DNA of 24,735 nucleotides from CAIVPM01 sp049242865 (GCA_049242865.1 JBMLOR010000156.1:1-24735), one strand, 5' to 3'. Positions 14,920-23,033 are shown, counted from the first letter of the stretch. Notes: a model not told the origin generated them from the sequence alone. Made by a program: numbers and translations.

Positions 14920-15612
14920 ATGCTTAATAGAGGTACTAAATTATCAAACGATCAAGTAGAATATTTGTATCAATTTTGTGTAAAGCATTATGTAAGAGAT
15001 TACGATGTACAAATAGAGCTTGTAGATCATTTAACTAATGCCATTGAGCAATTATGGCAAACTAACCCAAATTACACTTTTGAAGAAGCCTTGGATAAAT
15101 GCTACAAATCTTTTGGCTACAAAGGTTTTGCAGGAATTGTAGAACAAAAAACAAAAGCCATTCAAGCTCAACATGCTAAGGCAAAAAGAAGCATATTTTG
15201 GAGTTTTTTTACAATACCTAAAATTGCTTTGGTTTTTATGATTGCATCTATTATTTTTTTAATGCCTCAGTTTTTTTTGGCTCATCAACTTAAAATTATA
15301 GTATCAATTGTACTATTAATTAGCGTGGTTTTACACAGTTATTTTATTGCAAAATTCCATAAACAAAATAAAAAACAACAAAAACAATTGTTGCTTACAG
15401 CTAATGTTTATTATGTAAGTGATGGTCCTTTGTTGTTGTATGTGCTATTCCCTTACCATAATGTATATGAGAATATATCATTTAGTGTAAGTGCTTTTTA
15501 CTTGTTAAGTTCCATGTTATTTGTTTTATCGCTTAGCTTGTATATTTCAATAACTTATGGAAAAACAATAATTGCCAAAGCAAAAAACAATTATCCATTA
15601 GCTTTTTCATAA
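14920..15612 (+). CDS. HAAS-like domain membrane protein, PadR operon partner
   Basis: 230 residues. The N-terminal 85 are soluble and helical (LSNDQVEYLYQFCVKHYV, VDHLTNAIEQLW, TFEEALDKCYKSFG), matching the small HAAS-like domain often paired with PadR regulators. From about residue 93 there are four to six predicted membrane helices (for example IPKIALVFMIASIIFLMP and IIVSIVLLISVVLHSYF). No enzymatic motif is seen. It is 11 bases after padR, so co-transcribed and probably controlled by it. Its stop lies only three bases from the stop of the convergent heptose kinase gene, leaving no room for a separate terminator. Confidence 0.7.
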   Translation: MLNRGTKLSNDQVEYLYQFCVKHYVRDYDVQIELVDHLTNAIEQLWQTNPNYTFEEALDKCYKSFGYKGFAGIVEQKTKAIQAQHAKAKRSIFWSFFTIPKIALVFMIASIIFLMPQFFLAHQLKIIVSIVLLISVVLHSYFIAKFHKQNKKQQKQLLLTANVYYVSDGPLLLYVLFPYHNVYENISFSVSAFYLLSSMLFVLSLSLYISITYGKTIIAKAKNNYPLAFS

Positions 15613-15615
15613 TTC

Positions 15616-16602
15616 TCATGCCAATAGTTGCTTACACTCATTTAAAAATTTATCATAGTTAATGGCTGCTGTACCCACTTCTTCGCAAACTAAACCACCA
15701 GCAATATTAGCTAGTTGAGCAGCCAATTCCATATTTTTAGTTGCAGCATAAACAAGTGAAGCTACACAAATAACGGTGTCGCCTGCTCCACTTACATCTG
15801 CAATGTTGCGTATATGGGTAGGAATAATTTTTTGCTCCCCTTCGGCGGAATAAAAAACGCCTTTTTCTGATAGTGTAAAAAAAGAAATTTTATGTTTTAA
15901 TTGTTCTTCCAACTGTAAATGTAGTTGCTGTAAAGTTTGTGAATTAACTTCTTCTATCAGCACATTTAATCCTTCTTTTATTTCTTTTAAGTTGGGTTTA
16001 AAAATGGTAGCATTTTTATAGGTAAAAAAGTTTTTCTTTTTGGGATCAACAGTTGTAATAATATTGAGTTGATTGCACCAATGTATAGTTTGTTCAATAA
16101 CATTTTTAGTAAGTACACCTTTGTTATAATCTTGTAATATAATTACATCTGGCTTAACGGTATGTATATATTTTTCAATATTTTTTAAAAGAATATCTTC
16201 GGTATTTGTAGCAATATCTTTTGTAGTTTCTTCGTCTAATCGCATCATTTGCTGATTACGAGCTATTACCCTTGTTTTATTGGTTGTTGGTCTTAACTCA
16301 TCAATTACAATAAAATTGGTTTGTATATTATTTTCTTCAAAAATATTTTTAAGTTGTAAGGCTGCATCATCTTTTCCCAAAACTGTTAAAACGGTTGTTT
16401 GTGCTTTAAGCGATACTAGGTTTAAACATACATTAGCTGCACCACCTAACCTTAATTCTTTGCTTTTTATGGCAACTACAGGCACTGGAGCTTCTGGTGA
16501 AATTCTTTCTACATTTCCCCACCAATAAGTATCAAGCATTACATCACCTACAACGCCAACTTTTATATTACCAAAACTATTAAATAAATTTTCGAAATTC
16601 AT
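15616..16602 (-). CDS. rfaE1: D-glycero-beta-D-manno-heptose-7-phosphate kinase
   Basis: 328 residues, the length of a stand-alone RfaE1 (kinase half of HldE). It is a PfkB/ribokinase fold with VGDVMLDTYWWGNVERISPEAP near the start, RLGGAANVCLNL (51-62), NQQMMRLDEE (116-125) and the catalytic anion hole DVSGAGDT, with base D275. It phosphorylates D-glycero-D-manno-heptose 7-phosphate at C1 in the synthesis of ADP-heptose for the LPS inner core. The adenylyltransferase domain of E. coli HldE is absent and should be a separate gene elsewhere. The ribokinase family is broad, but the PEAPVPVV and RLDEE segments are specific. Confidence 0.9.
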   Translation of the reverse strand: MNFENLFNSFGNIKVGVVGDVMLDTYWWGNVERISPEAPVPVVAIKSKELRLGGAANVCLNLVSLKAQTTVLTVLGKDDAALQLKNIFEENNIQTNFIVIDELRPTTNKTRVIARNQQMMRLDEETTKDIATNTEDILLKNIEKYIHTVKPDVIILQDYNKGVLTKNVIEQTIHWCNQLNIITTVDPKKKNFFTYKNATIFKPNLKEIKEGLNVLIEEVNSQTLQQLHLQLEEQLKHKISFFTLSEKGVFYSAEGEQKIIPTHIRNIADVSGAGDTVICVASLVYAATKNMELAAQLANIAGGLVCEEVGTAAINYDKFLNECKQLLA

Positions 16603-16619
16603 ATTAAAGATATAATTAG

Positions 16620-16627
16620 CAAATGTA
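16620..16627 (-). promoter_or_regulatory. Candidate -7 element of rfaE1
   Basis: On the minus strand this reads TACATTTG, matching TAnnTTTG, 17 bases before the rfaE1 ATG. The preceding gene has its own terminator just upstream, so rfaE1 should need its own promoter. The -33 partner is weak. Confidence 0.4.
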
Positions 16628-16639
16628 AGGTTTACCTAA

Positions 16640-16689
16640 AAAGGGAAGACCTGCAACATAAATTATATTACAGGTCTTTTATTCCCAAC
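16640..16689 (-). terminator. Terminator of the lipoprotein gene
   Basis: On the minus strand, AGACCTG pairs with CAGGTCT around a 17-base loop, extended by GGGAA/TTCCC, and TTTTT follows. It lies just after the stop of the minus-strand lipoprotein gene. Confidence 0.65.
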
Positions 16690-16711
16690 TTCAACAAAAA
16701 CAAGATTTTAA

Positions 16712-17185
16712 CTAATTAATTTTACCCAATTTAAATTGGCTGTTATCAATCAAGTTATCAATATAGTTATATAAATTATCTGCTGCTGTTACTGAGGTGT
16801 TTTCTAATAAACATTTGATGGTTGGCTTACCTTTTTGGTTTATTTGTATGGAGCTTGTAATTAAATCTTCTCCAACATTTTCTTTATAATTAGCTTTTAA
16901 AGTGTCTAATTTCTGTACTTCTAAAAATTTAATTAAATCATCAATTTGTTTAGCATTTAAACTTTTTGAATAGGAAGTTTCTTTTTTGCCAAATGGTAAT
17001 TTCTTTTGGTGAAGTTTTACTAAGATTTCTTTGTTGGTAACCTCATAGCTAATGCTAGATGGTGGATTGCTTTTTAATTTGTGCTCTATTTGAATATGTA
17101 CTGCTTTGTTGTTTGAACATGCAACTAAGAAAAAAGTACATGCCAATATTAAAAGAATTGGTTTCATGATTTTTTGTTTTATCAT
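16712..17185 (-). CDS. Small lipoprotein of unknown function
   Basis: 157 residues from the first ATG (17185). A start at the seventh codon (17167) gives the more usual short lipoprotein signal MKPILLILACTFFLVAC. The lipobox is LVAC, with Cys at 23 (17 from the second start). The mature part is about 135 residues with a mixed alpha/beta pattern (SISYEVTNKEILVKLHQKK, LNAKQIDDLIKFLEVQKLDTL). It resembles the generic small envelope lipoproteins of Bacteroidota, but I cannot place it in a family. It lies downstream of the PspC gene on the same strand, but a perfect 16-bp hairpin between them suggests separate transcription, and it has its own terminator. Confidence 0.7.
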   Translation of the reverse strand: MIKQKIMKPILLILACTFFLVACSNNKAVHIQIEHKLKSNPPSSISYEVTNKEILVKLHQKKLPFGKKETSYSKSLNAKQIDDLIKFLEVQKLDTLKANYKENVGEDLITSSIQINQKGKPTIKCLLENTSVTAADNLYNYIDNLIDNSQFKLGKIN

Positions 17186-17236
17186 TAAAGAATATCTTCC
17201 ATTTTCAAAAGAATTATTCTTTTTGGTGAGTGATTA

Positions 17237-17271
17237 AATTTTCAGGAAAGATTTAATCTTTCCTGAAAATT
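17237..17271 (-). terminator. Perfect 16-bp hairpin after the PspC gene
   Basis: AATTTTCAGGAAAGAT and ATCTTTCCTGAAAATT form a perfect stem with a three-base loop, 10 bases downstream of the PspC-gene stop. The T run behind it on the minus strand is only about three long, so it may be a terminator or an mRNA 3'-end stabiliser. Confidence 0.6.
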
Positions 17272-17280
17272 ATATTGTAA

Positions 17281-19569
17281 TTAAATTACCAAACGATTTA
17301 ATATACTTTCATTGAAAAAGAATCCTACATTAGAAGTATTCATACTTGCGTCTTTTACCACAGCTTTTTTTGGTATTTCAACTTGTGGAACTTCAGCTTT
17401 GTACTTGTATTTAGGTGTTGTATCAATGGTTTTGTTTAGCTCTATTTGTTTTTCTTCAAGTTCTCTTTGTTCATTTTCTAGTTTACGTTTTTTCTCGTCA
17501 ATTTCTTTTTGTAGTTCTTCTTTACTTCTTTTAAAGTTTTCTAATGTTTCACTACTTTCATCATCGTAGTTGTCGTTACTATCATAAGTGTATTTTCCAT
17601 TTTTTAATTTAATATTGGTACGTACAACGCCTTTGTTAGCAGTCATTATGTATTCTGTATCATTTTCGTAGTTATACGAGCCATCATCATCACCAACTCT
17701 ATCCCAATCATTATCATCAAAACCAATATGAATACGATCTCCACGATATCTTCCAAAATTAGCTTTATGAGACACTATAAACTTTTTGCCTACTGGTACT
17801 GCAATGGTTACAATTACGTGTTGGTTTCTAAACTTATCTGTGTTATTAATATTAACCCCTTTGCTAAGTGTAAGGATGCTATCTTTTTGAGTAATATCAA
17901 AGTTTATTTTATTAGCTAAATAGGTTGCTTCATTTCTACTTGAACCTTGAGCTCTACGTGTAAGTTTTACTTGAAAACTATCACTGTTGCTTTTTACAAT
18001 TCTTACCCAAATATTACGAACGTATGCACTATCTTCATCAATACTTGCAAAAGATTCTATGTTAAATACAGAGTTGCCATAATAGTTGTTTAAAGGAGCT
18101 GTAATTACTTCTAGCTTATCTACTTTAGGATTTGATAAAGTTATTATTTCATCTTGAACAGTATTGTTGTATTTAAAATCTTTATAAATCATTGAAATTA
18201 AACTCATTAAGCAAAACCAACCAATTACCCATAAGGCCGAAAAACCCCATCTTATAATATTGCTATTGGCTTTAGATTTTGTAATTCTGCGAATAATAAA
18301 AGTTATTACTCCAATAACTGGTACCCATACAAATAATATTAAAGTACCCCATGCCATGGCATCTTGCATGCCAGCTCTTAAAATATAACTTTTTAAGGGT
18401 AGTAAGCCAGTTGAAAGTATGCCCAAACTAAACAATCCAGCAACTAAAGCAAATAACATACAGCCAATTATAAAGTAGGCAAATATTTTAAAGATTATTA
18501 CAATAAAATCGCCTAAACCACGACTGGATTTTTTTGTATTGTTTACAACTTGATACGAGTAGTTTGATGCTTTTTCATTTATATCTTGTCCAAGATTTTC
18601 CATTTTTACTTTGGCATCATTTCCCCATTCTTTACTTTTAACTGTAAGATCATTTCCCCATTCTTCTGCTTTTTTGCCAAAGCTTTTTAGGTCACCTTGT
18701 ATTGTATCTTTAATACTATTAAAGTCAACTTTTTCACCTTTCATTTCTAATTTTTCTGCACTGTTTTTTGCTTCTGGCAATACCAACCATAAAATAATAT
18801 AAGCCATTAAAGTACCAGGACTAAACGAAAACTTTAAAAAGCTAGGATAATCCCAAATTCCCCAATGCCCCCATTTAAATACAAATGAAAAGAATGGAAT
18901 TAAAAATAAGGCTCTTGGTATCCAAGCGTTTATGCCAAAATAATGTCCTAAACCGCTAGCAACACCTGCAATTATTTTATCATCTGCATCTCTAAAAAGT
19001 CTCTTTCTTCTGCTGCCAATAACTTGTGTTGCACTGCTAGGAACTGCCACCCAAATGATTATATAAGGTATAAATCCAATTCCAAAGCTAAATAAAAGAA
19101 TTAAGGCAATTATTCTTACTACTAAAGGGTCTAATCCAAAATAATTAGCTAAACCACTACAAACACCACCTAAAATTTTACTATTCTCATCTCTATACAA
19201 CTTTTTAGTTGTGTTTTGATGATTGTAATTGTTTTCACTAAAAGTAGATTTTTGCTCTTGATTATAATTAGTATTGCCTCCTAATTGATTTTGAACGTTT
19301 AAATCTTCAGCTTCAAAATCTTCTGGGCGACCCATGCTATCTATAATTCTATTTATATCTTCATCACTAATACAGCTGTTTCCTTTTTTTAAAGTTTCAG
19401 CAAATAGCTCACCAATTCTGCCTTCAATGTCATTAATAATTTCGTCTTTACCATCTTCGTTGGCAAAATATTTTGTGAGGCTATCAATATATTTCTTTAA
19501 TATATCGTAAGCATTTTCTTCGATAGGTATTACTCTTCCTTGAAAATTTATGTTTATTACCTTTTTCAT
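17281..19569 (-). CDS. PspC-domain membrane protein with two PspC domains
   Basis: 762 residues. Residues 1-90 are a HAAS-like helical domain (VININFQGRVIPIEENAYDI; MGRPEDFE at 79-86). Residues 124-178 are a PspC domain (KLYRDENSKILGGVCSGLAN... to WVAVP). A second, diverged PspC domain spans about 190-266 (RLFRDADDKIIAGVASGLGHYFG... LPEAKN). Further membrane helices lie at about 360-395, 400-430 and 440-465. The C-terminal part is extracytoplasmic, with a strongly charged coiled coil (about 680-725, KRKLENEQRELEEKQIEL). PspC is the inner-membrane sensor of the phage-shock envelope-stress response; Bacteroidota usually lack the rest of that system and pair PspC with PadR. The start lies 20 bases after the padR stop. 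Confidence 0.85.
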   Translation of the reverse strand: MKKVININFQGRVIPIEENAYDILKKYIDSLTKYFANEDGKDEIINDIEGRIGELFAETLKKGNSCISDEDINRIIDSMGRPEDFEAEDLNVQNQLGGNTNYNQEQKSTFSENNYNHQNTTKKLYRDENSKILGGVCSGLANYFGLDPLVVRIIALILLFSFGIGFIPYIIIWVAVPSSATQVIGSRRKRLFRDADDKIIAGVASGLGHYFGINAWIPRALFLIPFFSFVFKWGHWGIWDYPSFLKFSFSPGTLMAYIILWLVLPEAKNSAEKLEMKGEKVDFNSIKDTIQGDLKSFGKKAEEWGNDLTVKSKEWGNDAKVKMENLGQDINEKASNYSYQVVNNTKKSSRGLGDFIVIIFKIFAYFIIGCMLFALVAGLFSLGILSTGLLPLKSYILRAGMQDAMAWGTLILFVWVPVIGVITFIIRRITKSKANSNIIRWGFSALWVIGWFCLMSLISMIYKDFKYNNTVQDEIITLSNPKVDKLEVITAPLNNYYGNSVFNIESFASIDEDSAYVRNIWVRIVKSNSDSFQVKLTRRAQGSSRNEATYLANKINFDITQKDSILTLSKGVNINNTDKFRNQHVIVTIAVPVGKKFIVSHKANFGRYRGDRIHIGFDDNDWDRVGDDDGSYNYENDTEYIMTANKGVVRTNIKLKNGKYTYDSNDNYDDESSETLENFKRSKEELQKEIDEKKRKLENEQRELEEKQIELNKTIDTTPKYKYKAEVPQVEIPKKAVVKDASMNTSNVGFFFNESILNRLVI

Positions 19570-19589
19570 GATAATTATGTTTTGTGTTG

Positions 19590-19940
19590 TTAAAGTTGAG
19601 TGTTTAAAAAGCTGTCATTATTGGTTATGGTATGCACTGCATCGGCCAATTCTTTCCAAGTTTTTTCAAGTTCTTCATAAAATGCAAGGCCTTGCTCTGT
19701 CATTACAAAATATTTTCTTGGTGGTCCACTATTACTTTCAACCCATCTGTAGGTAAGTAATCCAGCGTTTTTTAAACGAGTAAGTAAAGGGTACAAAGTG
19801 CCTTCTAAAATATGCAACTTAGCATCTTTCATTTTTTCTACAATATCACTTGGGTACACTTCACCTTTTCTTATAACACTTAAAATGCAAAACTCTAGCA
19901 CGCCTTTTCGCATTTGGCTTTGTGTGTTTTGAATGTCCAT
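19590..19940 (-). CDS. PadR family transcriptional regulator of the PspC operon
   Basis: 116 residues with a PadR winged helix: MRKGVLEFCILSVIRKGEVYP, the recognition helix HILEGTLYPLLTRLKNAGLL, the wing SGPPRKYFVMTEQG and a short C-terminal dimerisation helix (YEELEKTWKELADAVHTI). The GPPRKYF wing is characteristic of PadR proteins linked to PspC genes. It precedes the double-PspC gene by 20 bases and follows two small peptide genes on the same strand, so all four may form one operon from a promoter near 20420. It presumably represses this operon until an envelope signal arrives. Confidence 0.9.
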   Translation of the reverse strand: MDIQNTQSQMRKGVLEFCILSVIRKGEVYPSDIVEKMKDAKLHILEGTLYPLLTRLKNAGLLTYRWVESNSGPPRKYFVMTEQGLAFYEELEKTWKELADAVHTITNNDSFLNTQL

Positions 19941-19967
19941 GATATAATTTTTTTGAGGTGATTAATT

Positions 19968-20135
19968 TTAATAAATGCTTAAAACTCTTCTGTTTCTGTA
20001 CGAACTAGCTGTTTTAGTTTGGTTTTGAATGTGCCATAAACCAGCGTTACTAAATGCTAATTTTTTTGGAGCTTTTACTTCTTCTACTAAATTATTAGTA
20101 GTTGTTTTGAAATTGTTGTTTAAAGAAATTTTCAT
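19968..20135 (-). CDS. Small 55-residue protein A (paralogue of protein B)
   Basis: I found this by reading the minus strand; it is easily missed because of its size. It starts MKISLNNNF, carries NNLVEEV (14-20), AFSNAGLWHIQ (27-37) and a basic C-terminal third with RNRRVLSIY at 47-55. The neighbour at 20186-20353 has the same length and the same landmarks: NNLVE, FS-x-A-x-LW-x-IQ, a basic run and terminal LSIY. The 32 bases around both start codons are identical. Two conserved copies argue that it is translated. There is no signal peptide, and function is unknown. It lies 27 bases upstream of padR and probably belongs to that operon. Confidence 0.75.
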   Translation of the reverse strand: MKISLNNNFKTTTNNLVEEVKAPKKLAFSNAGLWHIQNQTKTASSYRNRRVLSIY

Positions 20136-20164
20136 GATTTTTTGATTTTGTTTTGATTTTTTGA
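20133..20164 (-). repeat. 32-bp leader repeat, copy 1
   Basis: This stretch includes the start codon of small protein A and about 29 bases of 5' leader (TCAAAA/ATCAAAA-type runs on the minus strand). It is identical to 20351-20382, exactly 218 bases away, and marks a tandem duplication of the small gene. Confidence 0.85.
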
Positions 20165-20185
20165 CTTTCCGATTTTTTTTGATTT

Positions 20186-20353
20186 CTAGTAGATTGATAA
20201 ACTCATTCTTTTACGACTTGTAAAAGTTTTAGCCATTTTTTGAATTTGCCACAAGTTAGCAGCACTAAAAACTGGTTTGTTTACTGTAGTTAAATTTTCT
20301 ACTAAATTGTTTACTACTTTGTTGATGTTGTTGTTTGTTGTTAAAGTGTTCAT
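20186..20353 (-). CDS. Small 55-residue protein B (paralogue of protein A)
   Basis: It starts MNTLTTNNN and contains NNLVENL (15-21), VFSAANLWQIQKM (28-40) and RKRMSLSIY at 47-55. Identity with protein A is concentrated in NNLVE, the FS-A-LW-IQ core, basic residues and the LSIY end, while the N-terminal dozen residues and the linker differ. This is the pattern of two copies under selection for the C-terminal half. The fold is unknown; the core Trp and basic tail could bind nucleic acid, membrane or a protein partner. It is the first gene behind the promoter near 20417-20449 and is followed by protein A, padR and the PspC gene. Confidence 0.75.
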   Translation of the reverse strand: MNTLTTNNNINKVVNNLVENLTTVNKPVFSAANLWQIQKMAKTFTSRKRMSLSIY

Positions 20354-20382
20354 GATTTTTTGATTTTGTTTTGATTTTTTGA
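20351..20382 (-). repeat. 32-bp leader repeat, copy 2
   Basis: Identical to 20133-20164, covering the start codon and leader of small protein B. The perfect match of an untranslated leader suggests either a recent duplication or a conserved translational signal; A-rich, SD-less leaders are usual in Bacteroidota. Confidence 0.85.
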
Positions 20383-20416
20383 TTTTTGTTTATGATCCTT
20401 TTTTGATTTGTTGATA

Positions 20417-20449
20417 CAAAGATATAGTTGAAAAGAGGTACTATGCAAA
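20417..20449 (-). promoter_or_regulatory. Promoter of the small-protein/padR/PspC operon
   Basis: On the minus strand TTTG (20446-20449), a 21-base spacer and TATCTTTG (20417-20424) fit the Bacteroidota -33/-7 pattern. The predicted start is near 20410, giving an untranslated leader of about 55 bases before small protein B. Confidence 0.55.
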
Positions 20450-20801
20450 ACATAATACTCGGCTAATTTTAGTAATAAGCTTTAAAATGTATTGTATAAA
20501 TAGCTGAAAGCCTTAACTGTAAAGGATTTTGCACACACGGGCTGAGAAAATCAAATTTACGTACAATTTGATGAACGGTAAAATAGCTTGATGAAAAATT
20601 TTAGTTTTGAGCTGAACTTGTCTTTACCTCAGAATTTGGATTACAATTTGAATCTCAATTTGTACAAATAAAAGTGGATTTAGTGCTAATTTGATAGTAA
20701 AAACAGTTAATAGTCAATTTTAACAGCAAAAAGTGTCTTAAAATTTAATAGTTACCAAACACAAAAGCATTCAGAGGTTAAACTAAATAAGTAAAATGTA
20801 G
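20450..20801. other. Gene-free stretch of about 350 bases
   Basis: I see no convincing gene. There is a near-palindrome at 20551-20569 (CAAATT, TACGTA, then AATTTG) and several copies of CAATTTG spread over about 100 bases. A 33-codon plus-strand frame at 20570 is not credible. The region lies downstream of alkB and upstream of the operon promoter and may hold operator sites. Confidence 0.4.
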
Positions 20802-21839
20802 TTAGTAATTGTATTTTTCCATTTGTTTGTGCATTACTTTAAACCACAAAGGTGGAAATAAGCTCAAAATCATCATGCCAGGATAGCCAGTTGGCATTTG
20901 TGGAGCATTTTGATGGTGTTGTAGAATTTGATATTTTCTGCTAGCTAAATAATGATGGTCGCTGTGCCTGCTAAGTTCAAACAACATCATTCTTCCCAAA
21001 ATATGATTGCTATTCCAACTATGATGAGGCATTGCACGCTCGTACTTTCCATTTTCATTTTGTTTTCTGCTAAGGCCGTAATGTTCTATATAATTTACAG
21101 TTTCTAGGAGTAAAAAACCAAAAACTGCTGCTAATAAAAAATAAAAAGTGATTAAACCACCAAAAAGTAAATAAATAATGGTCACTAAAAGCAATTGCCA
21201 TAAATGAGCTTGAAGCATTTCGTTGTACATTGAAAAAACAGGTTTTCCTTTTTTTACACATTCTTCATTGGCAATTTTCCATGCACTTAAATAGCTGTAA
21301 ACTATTGTTCTATAATAAAATACATATAATGATTCCCCTAGTCTAGCACTACTTGGGTCGTTTGGAGTAGCAACATGTTTGTGATGTCCTTTATTATGCT
21401 CAATAAAAAAGTGCATGTATAACGAAGTGGAAAGTAGCAGCTTTGCCATTGTTTGCTCTATAAAATTATTTCTATGCCCAAGTTCGTGACCTACATTTAT
21501 TCCAAAAGTGCCACATAATAAACCCATAGTTAGTACACGAGCAACAATATCACTTAAAGTTAAATTTGGCTCTTGCATACTATTTAAAAAGAAAAATAAA
21601 ATGGGTAGTTGTAATAGTACAATTACATACAGTACATAGTCGTACCAAGGGTTTTGCTTAGCTAAGTCTTCTTCAGCTTTTTCTAAATTTTTTAAATTTG
21701 GTGGTATAATTAACTCTAAAGCAGGTATTAGTATCCAAGCATAAATTAGGGTTAAGTAGCATATAAAACCTTGGCTTGTAAAACTTATATAAGCCAAAAT
21801 GTAAAACGATACTGCCGAAAAGTATTTTAGTAAACGCAT
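20802..21839 (-). CDS. AlkB-type alkane 1-monooxygenase / membrane di-iron hydroxylase
   Basis: 345 residues with several hydrophobic helices and all the AlkB histidine boxes: HELGH (118-122), EHNKGHH (147-153), NYIEHYG (249-255) and RHSDHH (291-296). The NYxEHYG motif distinguishes AlkB hydroxylases from fatty-acid desaturases. The enzyme sits in the inner membrane, binds two irons and hydroxylates a terminal methyl group using O2 and electrons from rubredoxin. It is shorter than classical AlkB (about 400), having lost N-terminal sequence rather than the catalytic part. No rubredoxin or rubredoxin reductase gene is beside it, so substrate and electron donor are open. Confidence 0.85.
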   Translation of the reverse strand: MRLLKYFSAVSFYILAYISFTSQGFICYLTLIYAWILIPALELIIPPNLKNLEKAEEDLAKQNPWYDYVLYVIVLLQLPILFFFLNSMQEPNLTLSDIVARVLTMGLLCGTFGINVGHELGHRNNFIEQTMAKLLLSTSLYMHFFIEHNKGHHKHVATPNDPSSARLGESLYVFYYRTIVYSYLSAWKIANEECVKKGKPVFSMYNEMLQAHLWQLLLVTIIYLLFGGLITFYFLLAAVFGFLLLETVNYIEHYGLSRKQNENGKYERAMPHHSWNSNHILGRMMLFELSRHSDHHYLASRKYQILQHHQNAPQMPTGYPGMMILSLFPPLWFKVMHKQMEKYNY

Positions 21840-21914
21840 ACACTAGTTTTTTAAATTAATTATTAAAGCAATACTAAGCATTTTGCCAAAAAAAGTGATT
21901 GTATTTATACAAAA

Positions 21915-21944
21915 TTGGCATTTAATTCCAAATCCATAGATTTG
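21915..21944 (+). promoter_or_regulatory. Promoter of accD
   Basis: TTG (21915-21917), a 19-base spacer and TAGATTTG (21937-21944) match the Bacteroidota -33/-7 consensus at ideal spacing. Start near 21951 gives a short leader before the ATG at 21968. This is the best promoter match in the window. Confidence 0.65.
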
Positions 21945-21967
21945 CCATCCCCTAATTTAATTAACAT

Positions 21968-22891
21968 ATGAAGAAAGAATTAGAAGAAGACCTAGAAGTG
22001 AATCTAACAGGAGATAATACACAAAGCAGCAGTAATGATGTAAAGCCTAAATGGTACACTCGTAAACGTAAAGGAATTACAACTTCTACTGCAGATAAAA
22101 AAGAAACGCCCGAAGGCTTATGGGCAAAATGTCCATCGTGCAACTACATTTCTACTACAAGTGAATTAAAAGAAGCTTTGTATGTGTGCCCAAAATGTAA
22201 TCATCATCATAGAATTGGTAGTCAAGAGTATTTTGATATCATTTTTGGAGAAAATAACTATACCACTCTTTTTGACAATATAAAAAGTGTAGATTATTTA
22301 AAATTTACCGACCTTAAAAGTTATCAAAAAAGGTTAGATGATATTCATGCAAAAACCGACCTAAAAGATAGTATGAGAGTAGCTGTAGGCAAGGCTGGTA
22401 CTCAAGGAATGGTGATTGCTTGTATGGATTTTGAATTTATTGGAGGAAGTTTAGGTAGTGTAATGGGCGAAAAATTTGCAAGGGCTGTTGATTATTGTAT
22501 TGAACATAAATTACCTTACATAGTTATAAGCAAAAGTGGCGGTGCAAGAATGATGGAAAGTGCTTTTAGCTTGATGCAGCTAGCAAAAACTAGTGGTAAA
22601 CTATCGCAACTTAGCGATGCTGGATTGCCTTATGTAAGTATTTTAACAGACCCTACTTTTGGTGGAATTTCTGCCAGCTTTGGTATGCTTGGTGATGTAA
22701 ATATTGCAGAACCAGGGGCTTTAATTGGATTTGCAGGCCCAAGGGTAATTAAAGAAACAATAAAAAAAGATTTACCCGAAGGTTTTCAACGAAGTGAGTT
22801 TTTACTAGAGCATGGTTTCTTAGATTTTATCATCGACAGAAAAACGATGGCTTCTAAACTAGAACAATTGATAACTTTATTTAGAGGGTAA
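21968..22891 (+). CDS. accD: Acetyl-CoA carboxylase carboxyltransferase subunit beta
   Basis: 307 residues. The N-terminal 50 are acidic then basic. A four-cysteine zinc ribbon (C55-x2-C58-x15-C74-x2-C77) precedes the crotonase-like carboxyltransferase domain with GGSLGSVMGEKFARA, SKSGGARMMESAFSLMQ and DPTFGGISASFGMLGD, followed by EPGALIGFAGPRVI. It forms a complex with AccA and transfers the carboxyl group from biotin to acetyl-CoA, making malonyl-CoA for fatty-acid synthesis. The extension before the zinc ribbon is longer than in E. coli. It is divergent from alkB. An assembly gap starts 36 bases after its stop, so the downstream operon context is lost. Confidence 0.93.
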   Translation: MKKELEEDLEVNLTGDNTQSSSNDVKPKWYTRKRKGITTSTADKKETPEGLWAKCPSCNYISTTSELKEALYVCPKCNHHHRIGSQEYFDIIFGENNYTTLFDNIKSVDYLKFTDLKSYQKRLDDIHAKTDLKDSMRVAVGKAGTQGMVIACMDFEFIGGSLGSVMGEKFARAVDYCIEHKLPYIVISKSGGARMMESAFSLMQLAKTSGKLSQLSDAGLPYVSILTDPTFGGISASFGMLGDVNIAEPGALIGFAGPRVIKETIKKDLPEGFQRSEFLLEHGFLDFIIDRKTMASKLEQLITLFRG

Positions 22892-22927
22892 ACTTATTGT
22901 ATATTTTAAATTCACATGCATTCTAAT

Positions 22928-23027
22928 NNNNNNNNNNNNNNNNNNNNNNNNNNNNNNNNNNNNNNNNNNNNNNNNNNNNNNNNNNNNNNNNNNNNNNNNN
23001 NNNNNNNNNNNNNNNNNNNNNNNNNNN
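22928..23027. other. Assembly gap (100 N)
   Basis: A run of exactly 100 N, the usual placeholder for a scaffold join of unknown length. Distances across it are not reliable. It may hide the terminator of accD and the promoter and first codons of smpB. Confidence 0.98.
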
Positions 23028-23033
23028 CTTCCA

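Noticed and set aside
20133..20382. CRISPR-like repeat pair
   Set aside because: Only two copies, 218 bases apart, each covering a start codon of paralogous genes; this is a gene duplication.
20551..20569. Near-palindrome CAAATT-TACGTA-C-AATTTG
   Set aside because: Could be an operator, but it is isolated, imperfect and not placed at a recognisable promoter.
20570..20671. 33-codon plus-strand ORF (MNGKNSLMKNFSF...) in the gap before alkB
   Set aside because: No family resemblance, repetitive Asn/Leu content expected from AT-rich sequence, no promoter or second copy; probably chance.
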